Source of the DNA: Beroe ovata
Taxonomy: Eukaryota; Ctenophora; Nuda; Beroida; Beroidae
Reading direction: 5' to 3'
DNA: 64,000 nt
Assembly: GCA_946803715.1 (NCBI GenBank)
Contig: CAMPET010000162.1
Span: 1-64,000, forward strand
Shown: positions 1-10,690 of the stretch, piece after piece
Numbering within the stretch: position 1 is the stretch's first letter
Layout of the letters: every line of letters begins with the position of its first letter
Notes under the pieces: generated by a model
Told to the model about the DNA's origin: nothing
Databases searched by the model: none
What the model saw: the letters and a program-made list of their open reading frames with translations, nothing else
Made by a program: the position numbers and the translations under genes

Positions 1-54
1 GACTTGAAACTTCTACCAAAGCTCAAGGACCATTAGAAACTCGGACATTCCCAG
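1..54. repeat. dispersed repeat fragment abutting a splice acceptor
   Basis: These bases match 24232-24284 with a few mismatches (shared core 'ctcaaggaccattag'). They end in 'ttcccag', which serves as the 3' splice site of the exon starting at 55. The family is not recognised. It looks like a piece of a dispersed element that now supplies an intron end. Confidence 0.6.
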
Positions 55-3000
55 ACGGAATCAAGTTTGGAAGGGTTGCTCAGAACCAAGTCGGAACTGG
101 TCACCTCAGTGGAGGGACTGGGAGAGAAACATAAACAGTGGGTCCAGCTCAGTGACGAACTCCGAGAGGTAACCACTCAGCGAGACCTCGAACAGAAGCT
201 TGAGGATGCCATCGCTCTGTTCTACGGTTTGTGTGATGCGAATGTCATTTCCAAGTCATGTAACACAGCACTATCGTGGTGGCGATTTGTCATTACTTAA
301 ATAACATAACATAATATTTTGTAAGGTGAAATAACTAGATTTACAATTTTCAGATGAGTACACCGAGTTTTCAAAGTCAATCAAGAAGCCCTGTCTGGTT
401 ATAGCTTCCTCTCTTGCGTCTAAGAAAGCTCAGTTGGAGGCAATGTCTGAAATAACTGAGATCAAGTTCAAGGGTATCAGTGAGCTGATGTGTGCAACTG
501 TCCAGCACATTTATACTGAACTTATAAAACCTTACTCAGGTAGGTACTTAAACTGTAAGCTAGAGTTTCAAAGCTAGTTCAAATAATGACACCGTGCCGA
601 TTAGTACCCTAAATTTGACCGACACACTGTTTTCTGACACCAAATCTTGCACAGGAACGACTTGTTTTGACGGCTCAGATATTGAGAAGGTAGCAAATAC
701 CGTACAGTTGCTGATCACGGCATTCGATTTCATCCAGTCAGAGTTCAAAATGGCTAGGTATGATTCAGTTTATTGTGTCGTCTAATATCATCAGAAATAC
801 CGGTAACTGATGCCTGATGATTCATGATTTATCACTCATCAGTAACCGGCTGTATACTATATGTATTTCCACGACTATTCGAGGGGTGAAAGAATGAATT
901 CCGGAATTTTTCAGGGCCACTGATACGTCCAGTATCACTGAACGCTTGGAACACGTGTTGGTCGAGCTTGCTGAAAAAGGTGTTGTGTGTGTGTGTGTGT
1001 ATGAAGCTACCCTCTGGCTCTCTGATATAATGATTGAGAACATTGAACATAACCTGAATTTCTTTTCAATTTCTCAATTAAACTATTCATCTACCTCTAC
1101 GTAGTCTTATCTCGAGTCGAGTTTTTCTCGTGATCCTGACGGAATATTCCGCCAGGTTGTCTTGAAGCTCAGCCCATCCTGGAACCAGCACTGCGTACTC
1201 TGGTGGAAAAACTCGGTGGAATTCACCTCGCTGACTATAAACCTCTTACAGTTTCACCAATCAAGGACGTTTCCAAGTTTCCTGTTGCTCTTACTGAACA
1301 CAAGGAGTTCTCCGAAATCGTGGATATAATCTTCAAATTGGGTGGGTTACGGGAGCATGTCCGATAATGCTATAAACCTTACGAAATTGATCAAGATTCA
1401 TGTGATCCTCTTGCGTGATTAATTATAGTTACATCCTCTCAAATCATTCTTCCAGAAACGAACTACGATTCGCTGAGCTGTTTGGAGGAGCGCACCAATG
1501 ACATTGCTGCTAAGAATAGCTCTAGACAGTGTAAGTCCACATCAGCGTATTAACGCTCGTACTGTTCTATAATGCAACGGCAATGTTCTTGCCACCTTCC
1601 TATTCTTCAAGTGTTGGAAATTGGAATCAAGCTGATTAGGTATATTTTGGTTGTGATTATACTGAATGTGTATCATGATCCGCAGACCTGCTGACGTGGA
1701 TTGGAGCAGTTGTGGCCACGTTTGAAGAGTTGCTTCTCGGGGGCGTCACATGTCACAATCTTACTTCAGCAAACACGTTCTGGGGTAATTGAACAGTGAC
1801 ATTCTAATTGATCGATCATTTTAATTGACTAAAAGACAGTTCTGTTCGTGACAAAACTATTGATTGCATTTCCTACATTCAATATCCTTTCTTCGTCACA
1901 GGTTTCGCTCAAGCTGAGTGCGTTAAGCAGCTGACAGCCCAAGATGAGCGTGCTAGAGAGGAATATGAGCAAAAGAAAGCCTCTCTTTTGGAGAAGAAGA
2001 AAGAGGAGTTTATCAAGAAGATGATCGAAGAAAAGAGACTAGAAGACGAACGTATAAAGGAGGAAATGAAGTTAGAAGAAAAACGAGAAGAGGAGAGATT
2101 AGCAGAAGAAGCGAGGAAAGTTGAGGAGCAGAGGAGAGCTGACGAAGAAAAGCGACTTGAAGAGCAGAGGCGGGCGAATGAAAAGCGACTCGAAGAAGAA
2201 AAGAGACTGGAAGAGGAAAGACGACTTAAAGATGATAATAAGTGCCAGAACGATGATTTGGATTCGAAGACATTTGACCAGGACGCAGAGGAAGGCGAGG
2301 TTAGAATCGAGAAAATGGGTCAACCCGATACACCTGAGATAGACAGAGAAGTATTGCAGGAGCATTGTATTCCACTGGGTGATGATACTAAGCAGAAGAG
2401 AAAACTAAAAAATGACACGTACACCCTCGAGAATCCACCCAAAATACGTCGTGTCAGCCAAGAAATTCAATCAGCCCCATCCAAAAACGCCACGTATACC
2501 AAAGAGATTCCTAGCGAAATGGACACAACCAAAGTGTTGCCGTCTGCTGCAAAGGTTTCCCCATCGACCATGAACTCTACAGACTCTCAGATAAGCTTCG
2601 CAACTCCCGTCAAAGAGACACCGGCATCAGCCCAATCAGTTGTTGTCGGGAAGAGCAGTCATGCAGTGGCAAAAACCAATCAGCAACAGCAACCACTCAT
2701 GACGGGGAATCTTCGTCGGAAGACTTATGTCCTGAAAACACCTCAAAATCAACTTGTCCGTGACTCAACTCGGAGATCCAGTGTCATGTTTACACCTGAG
2801 CTGCTGCAAAGTGCTAAACGACCCTCCAGCATCTGTCCTCGACCCATCACCCCCCTCGAGCTTAACCTCATGACCAAGTACAGCACTCACGTTACCAACG
2901 CTACTCCCAGACGAAGGTCCCTACGGCACATGCCAGTCGATCCCTCACCCATGACGAAACTGCTGGAGTGGGAGAACAAGCATCTCACCCCCATGGTTGA

Positions 3001-4498
3001 TTCATTCAAAGCAGTTCCGCGTGTCAACAAAACAGCTACGTCCCAACCCTCTGGCTGGAGTGATTCTGAGTTTGATGCAACTCTCAACTCGAAAGTTTCA
3101 CTTGGTCTTGGTAGCAACTCCCCTTATAAAGAGCTCACTGAGCCGGCAATCAGCGTTTACACGCCCTGTGCTCCAAGGATGATGAAAGCCAAGGGACTCC
3201 TGGGCCTTAACTTGGCACAGATGTTAGACTACTCGTCTATGAGTCCGGAAAGTACTGAAAAGCATGAAACCAAGGGAGTCGAGACTAATGTTCAGGAGAC
3301 GGCTGACAAGGCAACCCCAAGCACCGCGCATTTGTCTGCACGTGGCATGGAGGTAGAGATATCATTCGATAGAGGACGTGTCGAACTGGACAATGTGTGC
3401 CGAGATCCTCCACTCACCGAATTGTCCTCAGAAATAACTCCGGGAATGAGTGATGTCCCTACAACTCCCCCGAAAATGTCTCCAGATATCACCCCACCCG
3501 ACGGACAATGCTTGGCCGGAGAAGCTGAGCACAAGTCAGTTGCATGCGGAACAACGCTAGTTGAAGAACCTGCTAACAAATCTGTAGCCTGTGGCAGAAC
3601 TTTCATCGAAGAGCCGCCGCAGAAATCTGATGAGACAAAACAAAGTCCATCCTCTCGGTCAATCGCATGCGGTACCAGCTTCTTTGAACAGACGGCTGTG
3701 AATAAATCAATCGGTTGTGGGACATCGTTTGCAGTGGACCAGGGAATTGGAACGGGAGGAGAAGTGGGAGAGGTGATGAAGATTAGCGATGAGGTTGAGT
3801 GCGAGAACAGTCCCATAGAGCGCGCTGTCGACACGACTGTGGTTTGTGGCATGGCCAACATGGGACAGCCTGCTCAGCAGCAACCAGTTGTTATGGAAAC
3901 TGCGGTTGATGACTGCGCGGATGACAGTTTACCAGCTGGAGAATTACAGTCAGTGCATCATGATCCCTCACCTGCATTGGGTGGTGACACAGGTGGTGAT
4001 ACAGGTGGTGAGATGATTGAGGAGGGAGGTGAGATGATAGAAGAGGGAGGTGAGATGATTGAAGAGGGAGGTGAGATGATAGAAGAGGGAGGTGAGATGA
4101 TTGAGGAGGGAGGTGAGATGATTGAAGAGGGAGGTGAGATATGTGACACCTCCGTTGCCACTGAACCTATTTCTCACGAAGGAGTTTCTCCGGAACAGAA
4201 TATACCTGAACAAATCCTTGAGCAGCCCCCTGAACATCCGCAACTACCTATGTCAGACGAGCAGCCGTCTGATCAAACTGAGGATACAAATGATTCCTGT
4301 GGTCATGTCCCTTCCTCTGGGGGTAAACCAGTGAATAAAACTAGTTCATCTCATAACAAAAGCAAATCCGTAGAACGAGATGATATTCTGAAGGTGGATA
4401 ATGTCAAGTTCACCCTCGAGAAGGCAAAGACTTTTGAGAGATTGGAGATTTCGTATTCAGTCTGGGTGACAGAATCAAAGAAAACTGATAGGGGTTGA
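55..4498 (+). CDS. coiled-coil, low-complexity protein, C-terminal 1,160 residues (5' end outside window)
   Basis: I do not recognise this protein. Exons consistent in phase are 55-226, 354-539, 655-757, 915-979, 1156-1341, 1456-1530, 1686-1784 and 1902-4498. The first seven exons encode a mostly helical region. The last exon opens with about 100 residues of K/E/R-rich coiled coil (1930-2240). A long polar, probably disordered stretch rich in S/T-P sites follows (for example around 2760-3190). Then come five degenerate motifs K-S-[VI]-[AG]-C-G-[TR]-[ST]-[FL] (3530-3850) and six tandem GGEMIEEG units (about 4005-4140). Paired Ser/Thr-Pro sites would suit a cell-cycle or cytoskeletal scaffold, but that is inference. 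The stop is TGA at 4496-4498. Confidence 0.8.
4003..4142 (+). repeat. in-frame 24-bp coding minisatellite (GGEMIEEG units)
   Basis: Six near-identical 24-bp units, beginning 'ggtgagatgattgag' or 'ggtgagatgatagaa', are read in frame in the upstream gene's last exon. Two shorter GGDTGGDT units precede them. The units differ only at silent or near-silent positions, which suggests recent expansion and likely length polymorphism. Confidence 0.85.
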
Positions 4499-5166
4499 AT
4501 TAATTAATTTATGTAATGATTGTGTCCGTTTTCTTGTACGTGGAAGAAAGCCGATCCCGGATCCAAGCCATGAAATGTCCGTAGTGTTGTATAAGAATTG
4601 CCCGCATTGTTTCAGAGCCATATTATACAAGTATTTCTTATTATTATTGACGTGATTGATGTTGAGCGGTGAACATACAGATCGAGGCGATTATCATCCG
4701 AAACCGAGTTAAATGGGCCTTACTAGTCGCAATATAAGTGCTGCATGTTAAACAATATTAATGTGTTAAAATTGTTTGTGATCATTTTACTTACCTATGA
4801 TCATTTTACTTACCTATGATCATTTAACTAACTTATGTTACAATTTATTTTCATATTGGAAATTACATAACTCGTAATTGAAATGTCTGATATAAAGCAT
4901 CTGAATCTCTGTCCTTCCCAGCAATCAGTCAGGAAATGAATTCGCTCTTATAATGGATCCAGAACAAGGAATCCGAATCATGGACATTTGTCACACTCTG
5001 GAACTCTTTCAGTGTGGCAATGATCGGAATGTGTTCCTTAAATGGAGCGCGCGATACATTCTAATAAGTCTCACTCGCGCATAATTGAATCTCCCGCCAA
5101 CGCGCATTATTTTGAGTAGCTGCGATCGTGCGCGCGGCCCGGCGTGAAATCCTTTGTCTGGCGATG

Positions 5167-5216
5167 CTAGACCGCTGATGCAAGCCGCGAAGCGGCTTGC
5201 GTCAGCAAGGGTCTAG
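5167..5216. repeat. imperfect GC-rich hairpin
   Basis: Arms run from 'ctagaccgctgatg' to its imperfect complement ending 'agggtctag'. The centre is the perfect stem 'aagccgc-gaa-gcggctt'. It sits in GCGCGC-rich DNA like that at 39830-39920 and 20760-20885. Confidence 0.6.
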
Positions 5217-5448
5217 TGAAAATGGTACGGCGGCGCGCCTCAGCCGCGCGTGCATACTTTCCTTTGGAAAGATTTGCTAGTAATAGGCGAACGTTGCTGG
5301 TTGAGTTCAGTTCAAATAGATAAGATGCGGGAAAATGTGTTACAGCTTCATAGCCATAGATTTGGTACCGAATGTTATAGAATCGTTCTAGTACTTACTA
5401 CTTAGTTAATAGTAAAACAAGTTATCAAACACTGGATGGAGGGGGAAG

Positions 5449-5449
5449 N
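5449..5449. other. single-n assembly gap
   Basis: One ambiguous base lies immediately before a hairpin. Unlike four other n positions in the window, I see no duplicated flank here. Confidence 0.8.
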
Positions 5450-5450
5450 A

Positions 5451-5502
5451 AATTCTCGACAGGGGCTATCATCGACAGCCAAATTAGACCCTGTCGAGAA
5501 TT
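5451..5502. repeat. hairpin repeat with 14-bp perfect arms
   Basis: The arms are 'aattctcgacaggg' and 'ccctgtcgagaatt'. The loop holds 'gctatcatcgacagcca', which recurs as 'gctatcatcgaaagcca' near 40021. This suggests a dispersed hairpin family. Confidence 0.65.
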
Positions 5503-6218
5503 ACATTGGGCGCGGCACGCATGCAAATTCAAAATTCATTTTTGAATTCGTTGGGCATCATGTTACACAACAAAAGTTTTAAAATTTTACTCCATGAAAA
5601 CAGAAAAAAGCCATCGCGAGTATTTGTATCAAGATAAGTAGGTGCAGTGCAGGAATTGAAAACTTGTGGATTATGTGATCAGTTTTAGTTAAAAGAAATG
5701 AAGAGTTGATTGTTTACACCTATGCTGTGTGTTTTTTCCACTATGTAGTTGCATACTTCTATTATAGCTGGCTGTGACATGCCACAATAATTAGCTAAAC
5801 AATGTATGATTACATAAATGCTTGAAACATTAAATCTCTCTTTAGAGTAGTTGATGAGCTATCATGGTGAGAGTATTGACAGAGAAATCCAAGATGGTTT
5901 GCACCCTTTTGAGTATATAGATATTAATGGAGACAGAGCCTGCTGCTTCCAGATATTCTGCAATTGTGGTTCTTTAGACTCAGTTTGTGATAAAGTCTGT
6001 TCCTGTGACTGTGCATCAATCAATTTTGAATCTGGTTTGTCATTTTTACAACTCCTATGTTCAGGTGCACAATTTTTCCACATTTCAGTCAATTTTATGG
6101 CATCTGAGGATTGTTTGAAAGTCTAATTTGTGAAGGGAGCAAAATGAGTCACTATAATATCTGATCAGTTTTTGAAGATATAGCTGACAGAATTAGAGTA
6201 CCCTGGAGTGGAGGTGCT

Positions 6219-8053
6219 ATGAAAGTCAATAACCATGCAGTTGCCATCACTACTCTCTTCTGTTTTTACCTTATTGCAGGGAGTGTAAATATGATTGGAC
6301 TCATATTTTCAAGTAAGATTTTGTTGGGTTCATTTCTTTATTCAAATTTCAATGATGTGCTAATCCTCTGATGATGTGCTAATCCTCTAATACAGTGCAG
6401 GTGATGTAATTCTTATTTTGATCTCTACTGATTTCAGGTACCATATTCCTTATCTTCATCATTCGCATGTATAGATACATAGTAAAAAGTGGTGTGAAAT
6501 CTACGTACTTCTTCTTGCTTAGTATGCTTCACACAGTCACCTCCCTGGTCCTTTACAGTTGCAAGGTGAGGTGTGCAGCATATATATATATTATGCAGTA
6601 TTTCAATCTATTGTATGTTTGTATTTCATAAGACCTAGTATTTATTATGTCTGTTCTGAATTGAATTATTGAATAGAATTCCTAATGCATACAATATTTC
6701 CAGATATTTCTAAAAGCAGAAAGTATCCACATCTACTACTTTTACTTCTGGCTGATAGTTTACCTATCAGTTCTTTATGTTTTCAAGCAGGTGAGGCAAG
6801 ATTATCTTGATTTAACAATTGCTTACTGCAGAGCACAAAATTGATTTGGATTCCAACTTTTTCTGCCCTTTCAGGATGCAGGGAAGATTTCCGCTGTTTC
6901 ATCCAAGGATTCAAGTCATATTCAACATTGTGACAAATGCATCATAATCAAACCAGCAAGAGCAGCCCACTGCAGATTCTGCAATGTCTGTGTTGATCGA
7001 TATGACCATCATAACATCTGGTAAATGAAAATCTTATATTATGACCAACTTCCATCTCAGAACTATGACACGTTATTGACTTGTCCTTTGAATTTAAAAG
7101 GAATCACATTTCAAAAAAGGCCGGAAACAATGCAGTTCTTGGATAAGAAAGCCATGTATCGAAATGGTTCACAAAAAGTGACGTAATTCAGGTTTGACCA
7201 GTGTGTTGGATCCCGTAACCATGTATTCTACTTGGTTCTCCTTGTGGCTCTCATCAACCTGACCCTCTCAACAGCTTGGGACTTCTTTACCGCAACGTCA
7301 GTACCTACTCAGTACATAGTTGCAATTGCTAAGAACTACTGTGTCTGTGACAAGGGATCTCTTTATTAAATGATGAAACTGCAAGAAGCTTCAATCATCG
7401 ACTTATTTCTAAATTTAGATTGCTCTGGTCAACGAGCTCAGTTTAACCCCGCTTGATATTAACATCCAGTAATCTATCAATCAGGTGTGGCCCTGCTGAG
7501 GTTTATCCAAATCTAACGGTACCCAACTGTAAATCTTACATACTTAGCAACAGGTATGACCATGACGTGTAACAAAAACATGGCGTACTGATTCATTATT
7601 TCGCTATTCTTCCAGTTCAAATAGAAGTGTCATTGAAGTGGTCGATTTATATATTCAGGTCGTCAGTGCTGTTTACTATTGGTTTATTCTCGTTGGTCGT
7701 GTTTCTTGTGACTGTATACCAGATGGCAACTCAAATCAGACTCATCACTTTTAACTTGACAGGTAACACAATTGAACAATTATGAACAAGATTTTCAACC
7801 CGAAACCGAAGTCTGAACTTATTGAACATCGTGCTCCACTAATCAATGATTATTGGACCAATGATAATTGGTTCATTAATCATCACCAGGTCACGAGGAG
7901 CGTGGACTCAAACGAGGATATCCAATTTACGACGATATGTTACGATCTCACTACTATCATTCACCCTTTGACAAAGGATTCTGTAAGAATTGGGGATCGT
8001 TCTTCACTTCTGGGTATCAGAGAGTCGTCAACAAAACTGTCGATATGATATGA
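6219..8053 (+). CDS. DHHC-family protein with catalytic Cys replaced (DHHN); putative palmitoyltransferase pseudoenzyme
   Basis: Phase-consistent exons are 6219-6312, 6438-6565, 6704-6790, 6875-7020, 7192-7296 (or to 7311), 7485-7553, 7659-7762 and 7890-8053, giving about 298 residues. Hydrophobic segments flank a cysteine-rich domain with CxxC, PARAAHC, CxxC and CVGSRNH in family order, so the zinc ligands look intact. The catalytic tetrapeptide reads D-H-H-N (codon AAC, 7011-7013); two base changes separate AAC from either Cys codon. A C-terminal membrane segment is followed by LTGHE, in the place of the family TTxE motif, and the usual late F-D-K-G-F-C-K-N-W block. Active DHHC enzymes form an acyl-thioester on this Cys, so autoacylation should fail. 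A structural, chaperone or dominant-negative role is inference. The subfamily is uncertain, perhaps ZDHHC4-like. Intact splice sites argue against a simple pseudogene. Confidence 0.85.
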
Positions 8054-8296
8054 ATTCATTTTTTATTTTGAATTTCGATAGAAGTGTAATCTTTCTGCCA
8101 ATTGATTCGGTATCACCCGAGTTACTCTACCTGTAAGAGAAAGATATTGATGCTGCGCTGTTCACTGTGGATAAATGTATGATTATTGACAACTGAGCTG
8201 TTTCCTCGGAATTCCAACACTTTATATTGAATCTTTATGAGGTCACGACGATCAAATTCATTCTTGCAGTTAAAGTTTTCGATCTTTAAACCATAT

Positions 8297-9306
8297 GGGA
8301 CCGTTCACATATTACGTAATCAGCCGAGAGGGGAGGGGGTTTCCAAATGACTACGCTTGATTACGGAGGGGGGAGGGGGGTTTGACCTTGATTACGTAAT
8401 CAAGACATTTTCAGAATTCTTGGCCCTCGACGCCTGTCAGACTGCAAGTTCAAAGTTTGACATGCATCATTTTCTCTGATTAGGTTTACAGTATGTGTGT
8501 ATACCTCTGGCGGGTCATGTGGTATATCATGGGTGTAATTATCAGATCACGTGACACTTCAGCAGAGTGTAATGAGCTCATTAAACATCGGTTTGAAACA
8601 CATGTTAAAACCACGTGGCTTAATATAAGACGCTAGTAACTGTCTGCAGGTTAGCACTCACTTCTACTTAGCGTATACTCACTGTATATCGCTAGCACTC
8701 ACTGTGCTTCCTTCAACTGAGCGTATACTCACTGTATATCGCCAGCACTCACTGTGCTCCCTTCTACTGAGCGTATACTCACTGTATATCGCCAGCATTC
8801 ACTGTGCGTATACTCACTGTATATCGCTAGCACTTACTGTGCCCCTTATACTGAGCGTATACTCACTGTATATCGCTAGCACTCACTGTGCTCCCTTCTA
8901 CTGATCGTATACTACTGAGCGTATACTCACTGTCGGCATACGACGCAATCAAAGCAGAAAGTAGCTTATAGAGCGAGTGTAAGCAAGTCTGTGAACACCC
9001 TAGAGGCATGTTTGTCGACTCCTGGATCAAAATGATGTACGTTGCCCCTTGACCTAGGGATCTGAACACTAGCAGACAGCAGAGCAAGTTCAAAGTCATT
9101 TTGCCCCGTCCCCCATCTAGCTTGTTATCAACCGGATATCATATTCCTTTGTCCCTTTCAGACTTTCCGTCAGAAGGGGGGGGGGGTTGGGCCCGTGATT
9201 ACGTAATATTTCCTTTTGAGAGGGGGGTTTGAGCCATGATTACGGATGATTACGGAGGGGGGTAAAAAATGCCGAAATTTTGATTACGTAATATGTGAAC
9301 GGTCCC
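8297..9306. mobile_element. MITE-like non-autonomous DNA transposon with 26-bp perfect TIRs
   Basis: The first and last 26 bases are perfect inverted repeats starting 'gggaccgttcacatatta'. Both sides are flanked by ATAT, a candidate target-site duplication (TA or ATAT). Sub-terminal 'gattacggagggggg' blocks occur at both ends. There is no transposase; the interior is mainly a minisatellite. I cannot assign the superfamily. Confidence 0.85.
8660..8936. repeat. about 50-bp minisatellite inside the transposon
   Basis: Four to five imperfect units contain 'gcgtatactcactgtatat' followed by 'cgctagcactcactgtgc' and 'tcccttctactga'. Some units are truncated. It is wholly inside the TIR-bounded element. 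Confidence 0.8.
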
Positions 9307-9811
9307 ATATCGACATATTGGTGTACTATCAACGCTTTGTTACCACACATCAATGGAATCACACATCATTCCATTCACTCATTAAAGGTCATCCTTCGGT
9401 TTTAAATTAATGCATAACATTGAACCACGTTATCATGGTTTAGCTCCTTACTTACCTCTCATGACATGGAAACATGATATTATTATAGGTTTGGATGACA
9501 TCTGTTAATAAGAACTTTAAAAGTAGTGTTACATGTCACATCGGGTATGATGAGATAAATTTCCCCCTATATTTTGCTACGCCATTGCTTCTCCTGTATA
9601 TTGTGTGTATGAAATGCTTTGTAAAATGCGCAACATGTTTTATACATTTCAATTTTGTTAAAAGAGCGCGTTATCATTCTTAACTTGAATTTTACCAAGT
9701 AAAAAACACCAAACTTATAATATTCTGATTGTTAACGGTTACAATTTGCGACTGACTTTCTCACGACAATTCACATATTATCCTCAGAATTTTCAGAAGC
9801 AGCCAAGTAAA

Positions 9812-10690
9812 ATGAAAGAAGGACTGACACCCGAGCAGATCGAAAAATTTCACACAGACGGATACCTGGTCATTCCTGACTTCCTATCCTCCGCTGAATG
9901 CAACGTATTGAAACGTCGGATTTATGACGTCATCGACACGTATCTTGACATGTCGACCCACCCCCGTACAGTATTCACGACGTACAACGCAAACAAAGCT
10001 GAGCCGGACAAGCACATGATGACTGACTACTTCCTGAGGAGTGGGGATTGTATCAGTTTTTTCTTTGAGGAGGGCGCGTTTTCAGAGAGCACCGGTGACC
10101 TGGCAGTGCCCAAACACTCGGCAATCAACAAGATAGGTCACTCCCTGCACACCGATATCCCGGAATATAAGGGCGTGGCCCAAGGGGACCGGGTAAAGGG
10201 GATATGCCGGAGTTTGGGGATGAAACACCCTGTTCTCCCGCAGAGCATGTACATTTTCAAATCCCCGGGCGGAATGGGAGGTCAGGTTACCCCTCACAAG
10301 GACAGCTCTTTCCTCCACACAGGCGGGACCCGACTCTTGGGACTCTGGATCCCGTTGGATGATGCGGATGTGGAGAACGGCTGTCTCTGGTTCATCCCGG
10401 GATCTCACAAGGAAGAGACAACCCTCCACATGAACAGGAGGAGTGATAACTCGGGCTGTGAGTTCGTGGGGTGTCAGAATAACTTTGCGGAGGGATGGGT
10501 TGCTGCTGAGGCGCGCAGAGGCTCGCTCGTCCTGATCGATGGTAATGTGTCTCATAAATCAGAGAGGAATGTTTCGAACAGGGAGAGGAATGCGTTCACT
10601 TTCCATTTGTATGAGGGGGAGGGATCAGATTGGGCAGCCACAAATTGGAATCAGCCCACGGCTAAAGGAACTTTCGTTGAACTTTATTGA
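9812..10690 (+). CDS. PHYHD1: phytanoyl-CoA dioxygenase domain-containing protein 1
   Basis: A 292-residue Fe(II)/2-oxoglutarate-dependent dioxygenase of the PhyH family. The start is taken at 9812 (MKEGLTPEQ), which matches the family N-terminus; an in-frame leader from 9746 looks like 5'UTR. Visible landmarks are the N-terminal helix F-H-x-D-G-Y-L-V, the substrate region SINKIGH-like block, the iron-binding H-x-D in 'TPHKDSSF', the ENGCLWFIPGSH block, the second iron His in 'NVSHKSERN' and the 2-oxoglutarate-binding Arg just after. It ends in the family's typical F-x-x-L-Y. The physiological substrate of PHYHD1 is not well settled. The gene has no introns, unlike most neighbours, so retrotransposed origin is possible but unproven. 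Confidence 0.95.
   Translation: MKEGLTPEQIEKFHTDGYLVIPDFLSSAECNVLKRRIYDVIDTYLDMSTHPRTVFTTYNANKAEPDKHMMTDYFLRSGDCISFFFEEGAFSESTGDLAVPKHSAINKIGHSLHTDIPEYKGVAQGDRVKGICRSLGMKHPVLPQSMYIFKSPGGMGGQVTPHKDSSFLHTGGTRLLGLWIPLDDADVENGCLWFIPGSHKEETTLHMNRRSDNSGCEFVGCQNNFAEGWVAAEARRGSLVLIDGNVSHKSERNVSNRERNAFTFHLYEGEGSDWAATNWNQPTAKGTFVELY

Larger units (their letters stand above)
4499..6218. other. intergenic region with GC-rich hairpin repeats
   Basis: No convincing gene is present. A small direct repeat of 'gatcattttacttacctat' lies at 4780-4830. GCGCGC-rich blocks occur at 5040-5260 and 5505-5525. Two hairpins are listed separately. Open frames on both strands at 5851-6126 resemble no protein I know. Confidence 0.6.

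Noticed and set aside
3292-3861. 189-codon antisense frame inside the coiled-coil gene
   Set aside because: Shadow frame produced by the plus-strand composition; no independent support.
5851-6126. Overlapping open frames on both strands upstream of the DHHN gene
   Set aside because: Neither product resembles a known protein, the composition is Cys- or Gln-biased, and no splice partners or promoter are evident.
10082-10555. 157-codon antisense frame inside PHYHD1
   Set aside because: It is a shadow of the strongly conserved plus-strand dioxygenase.
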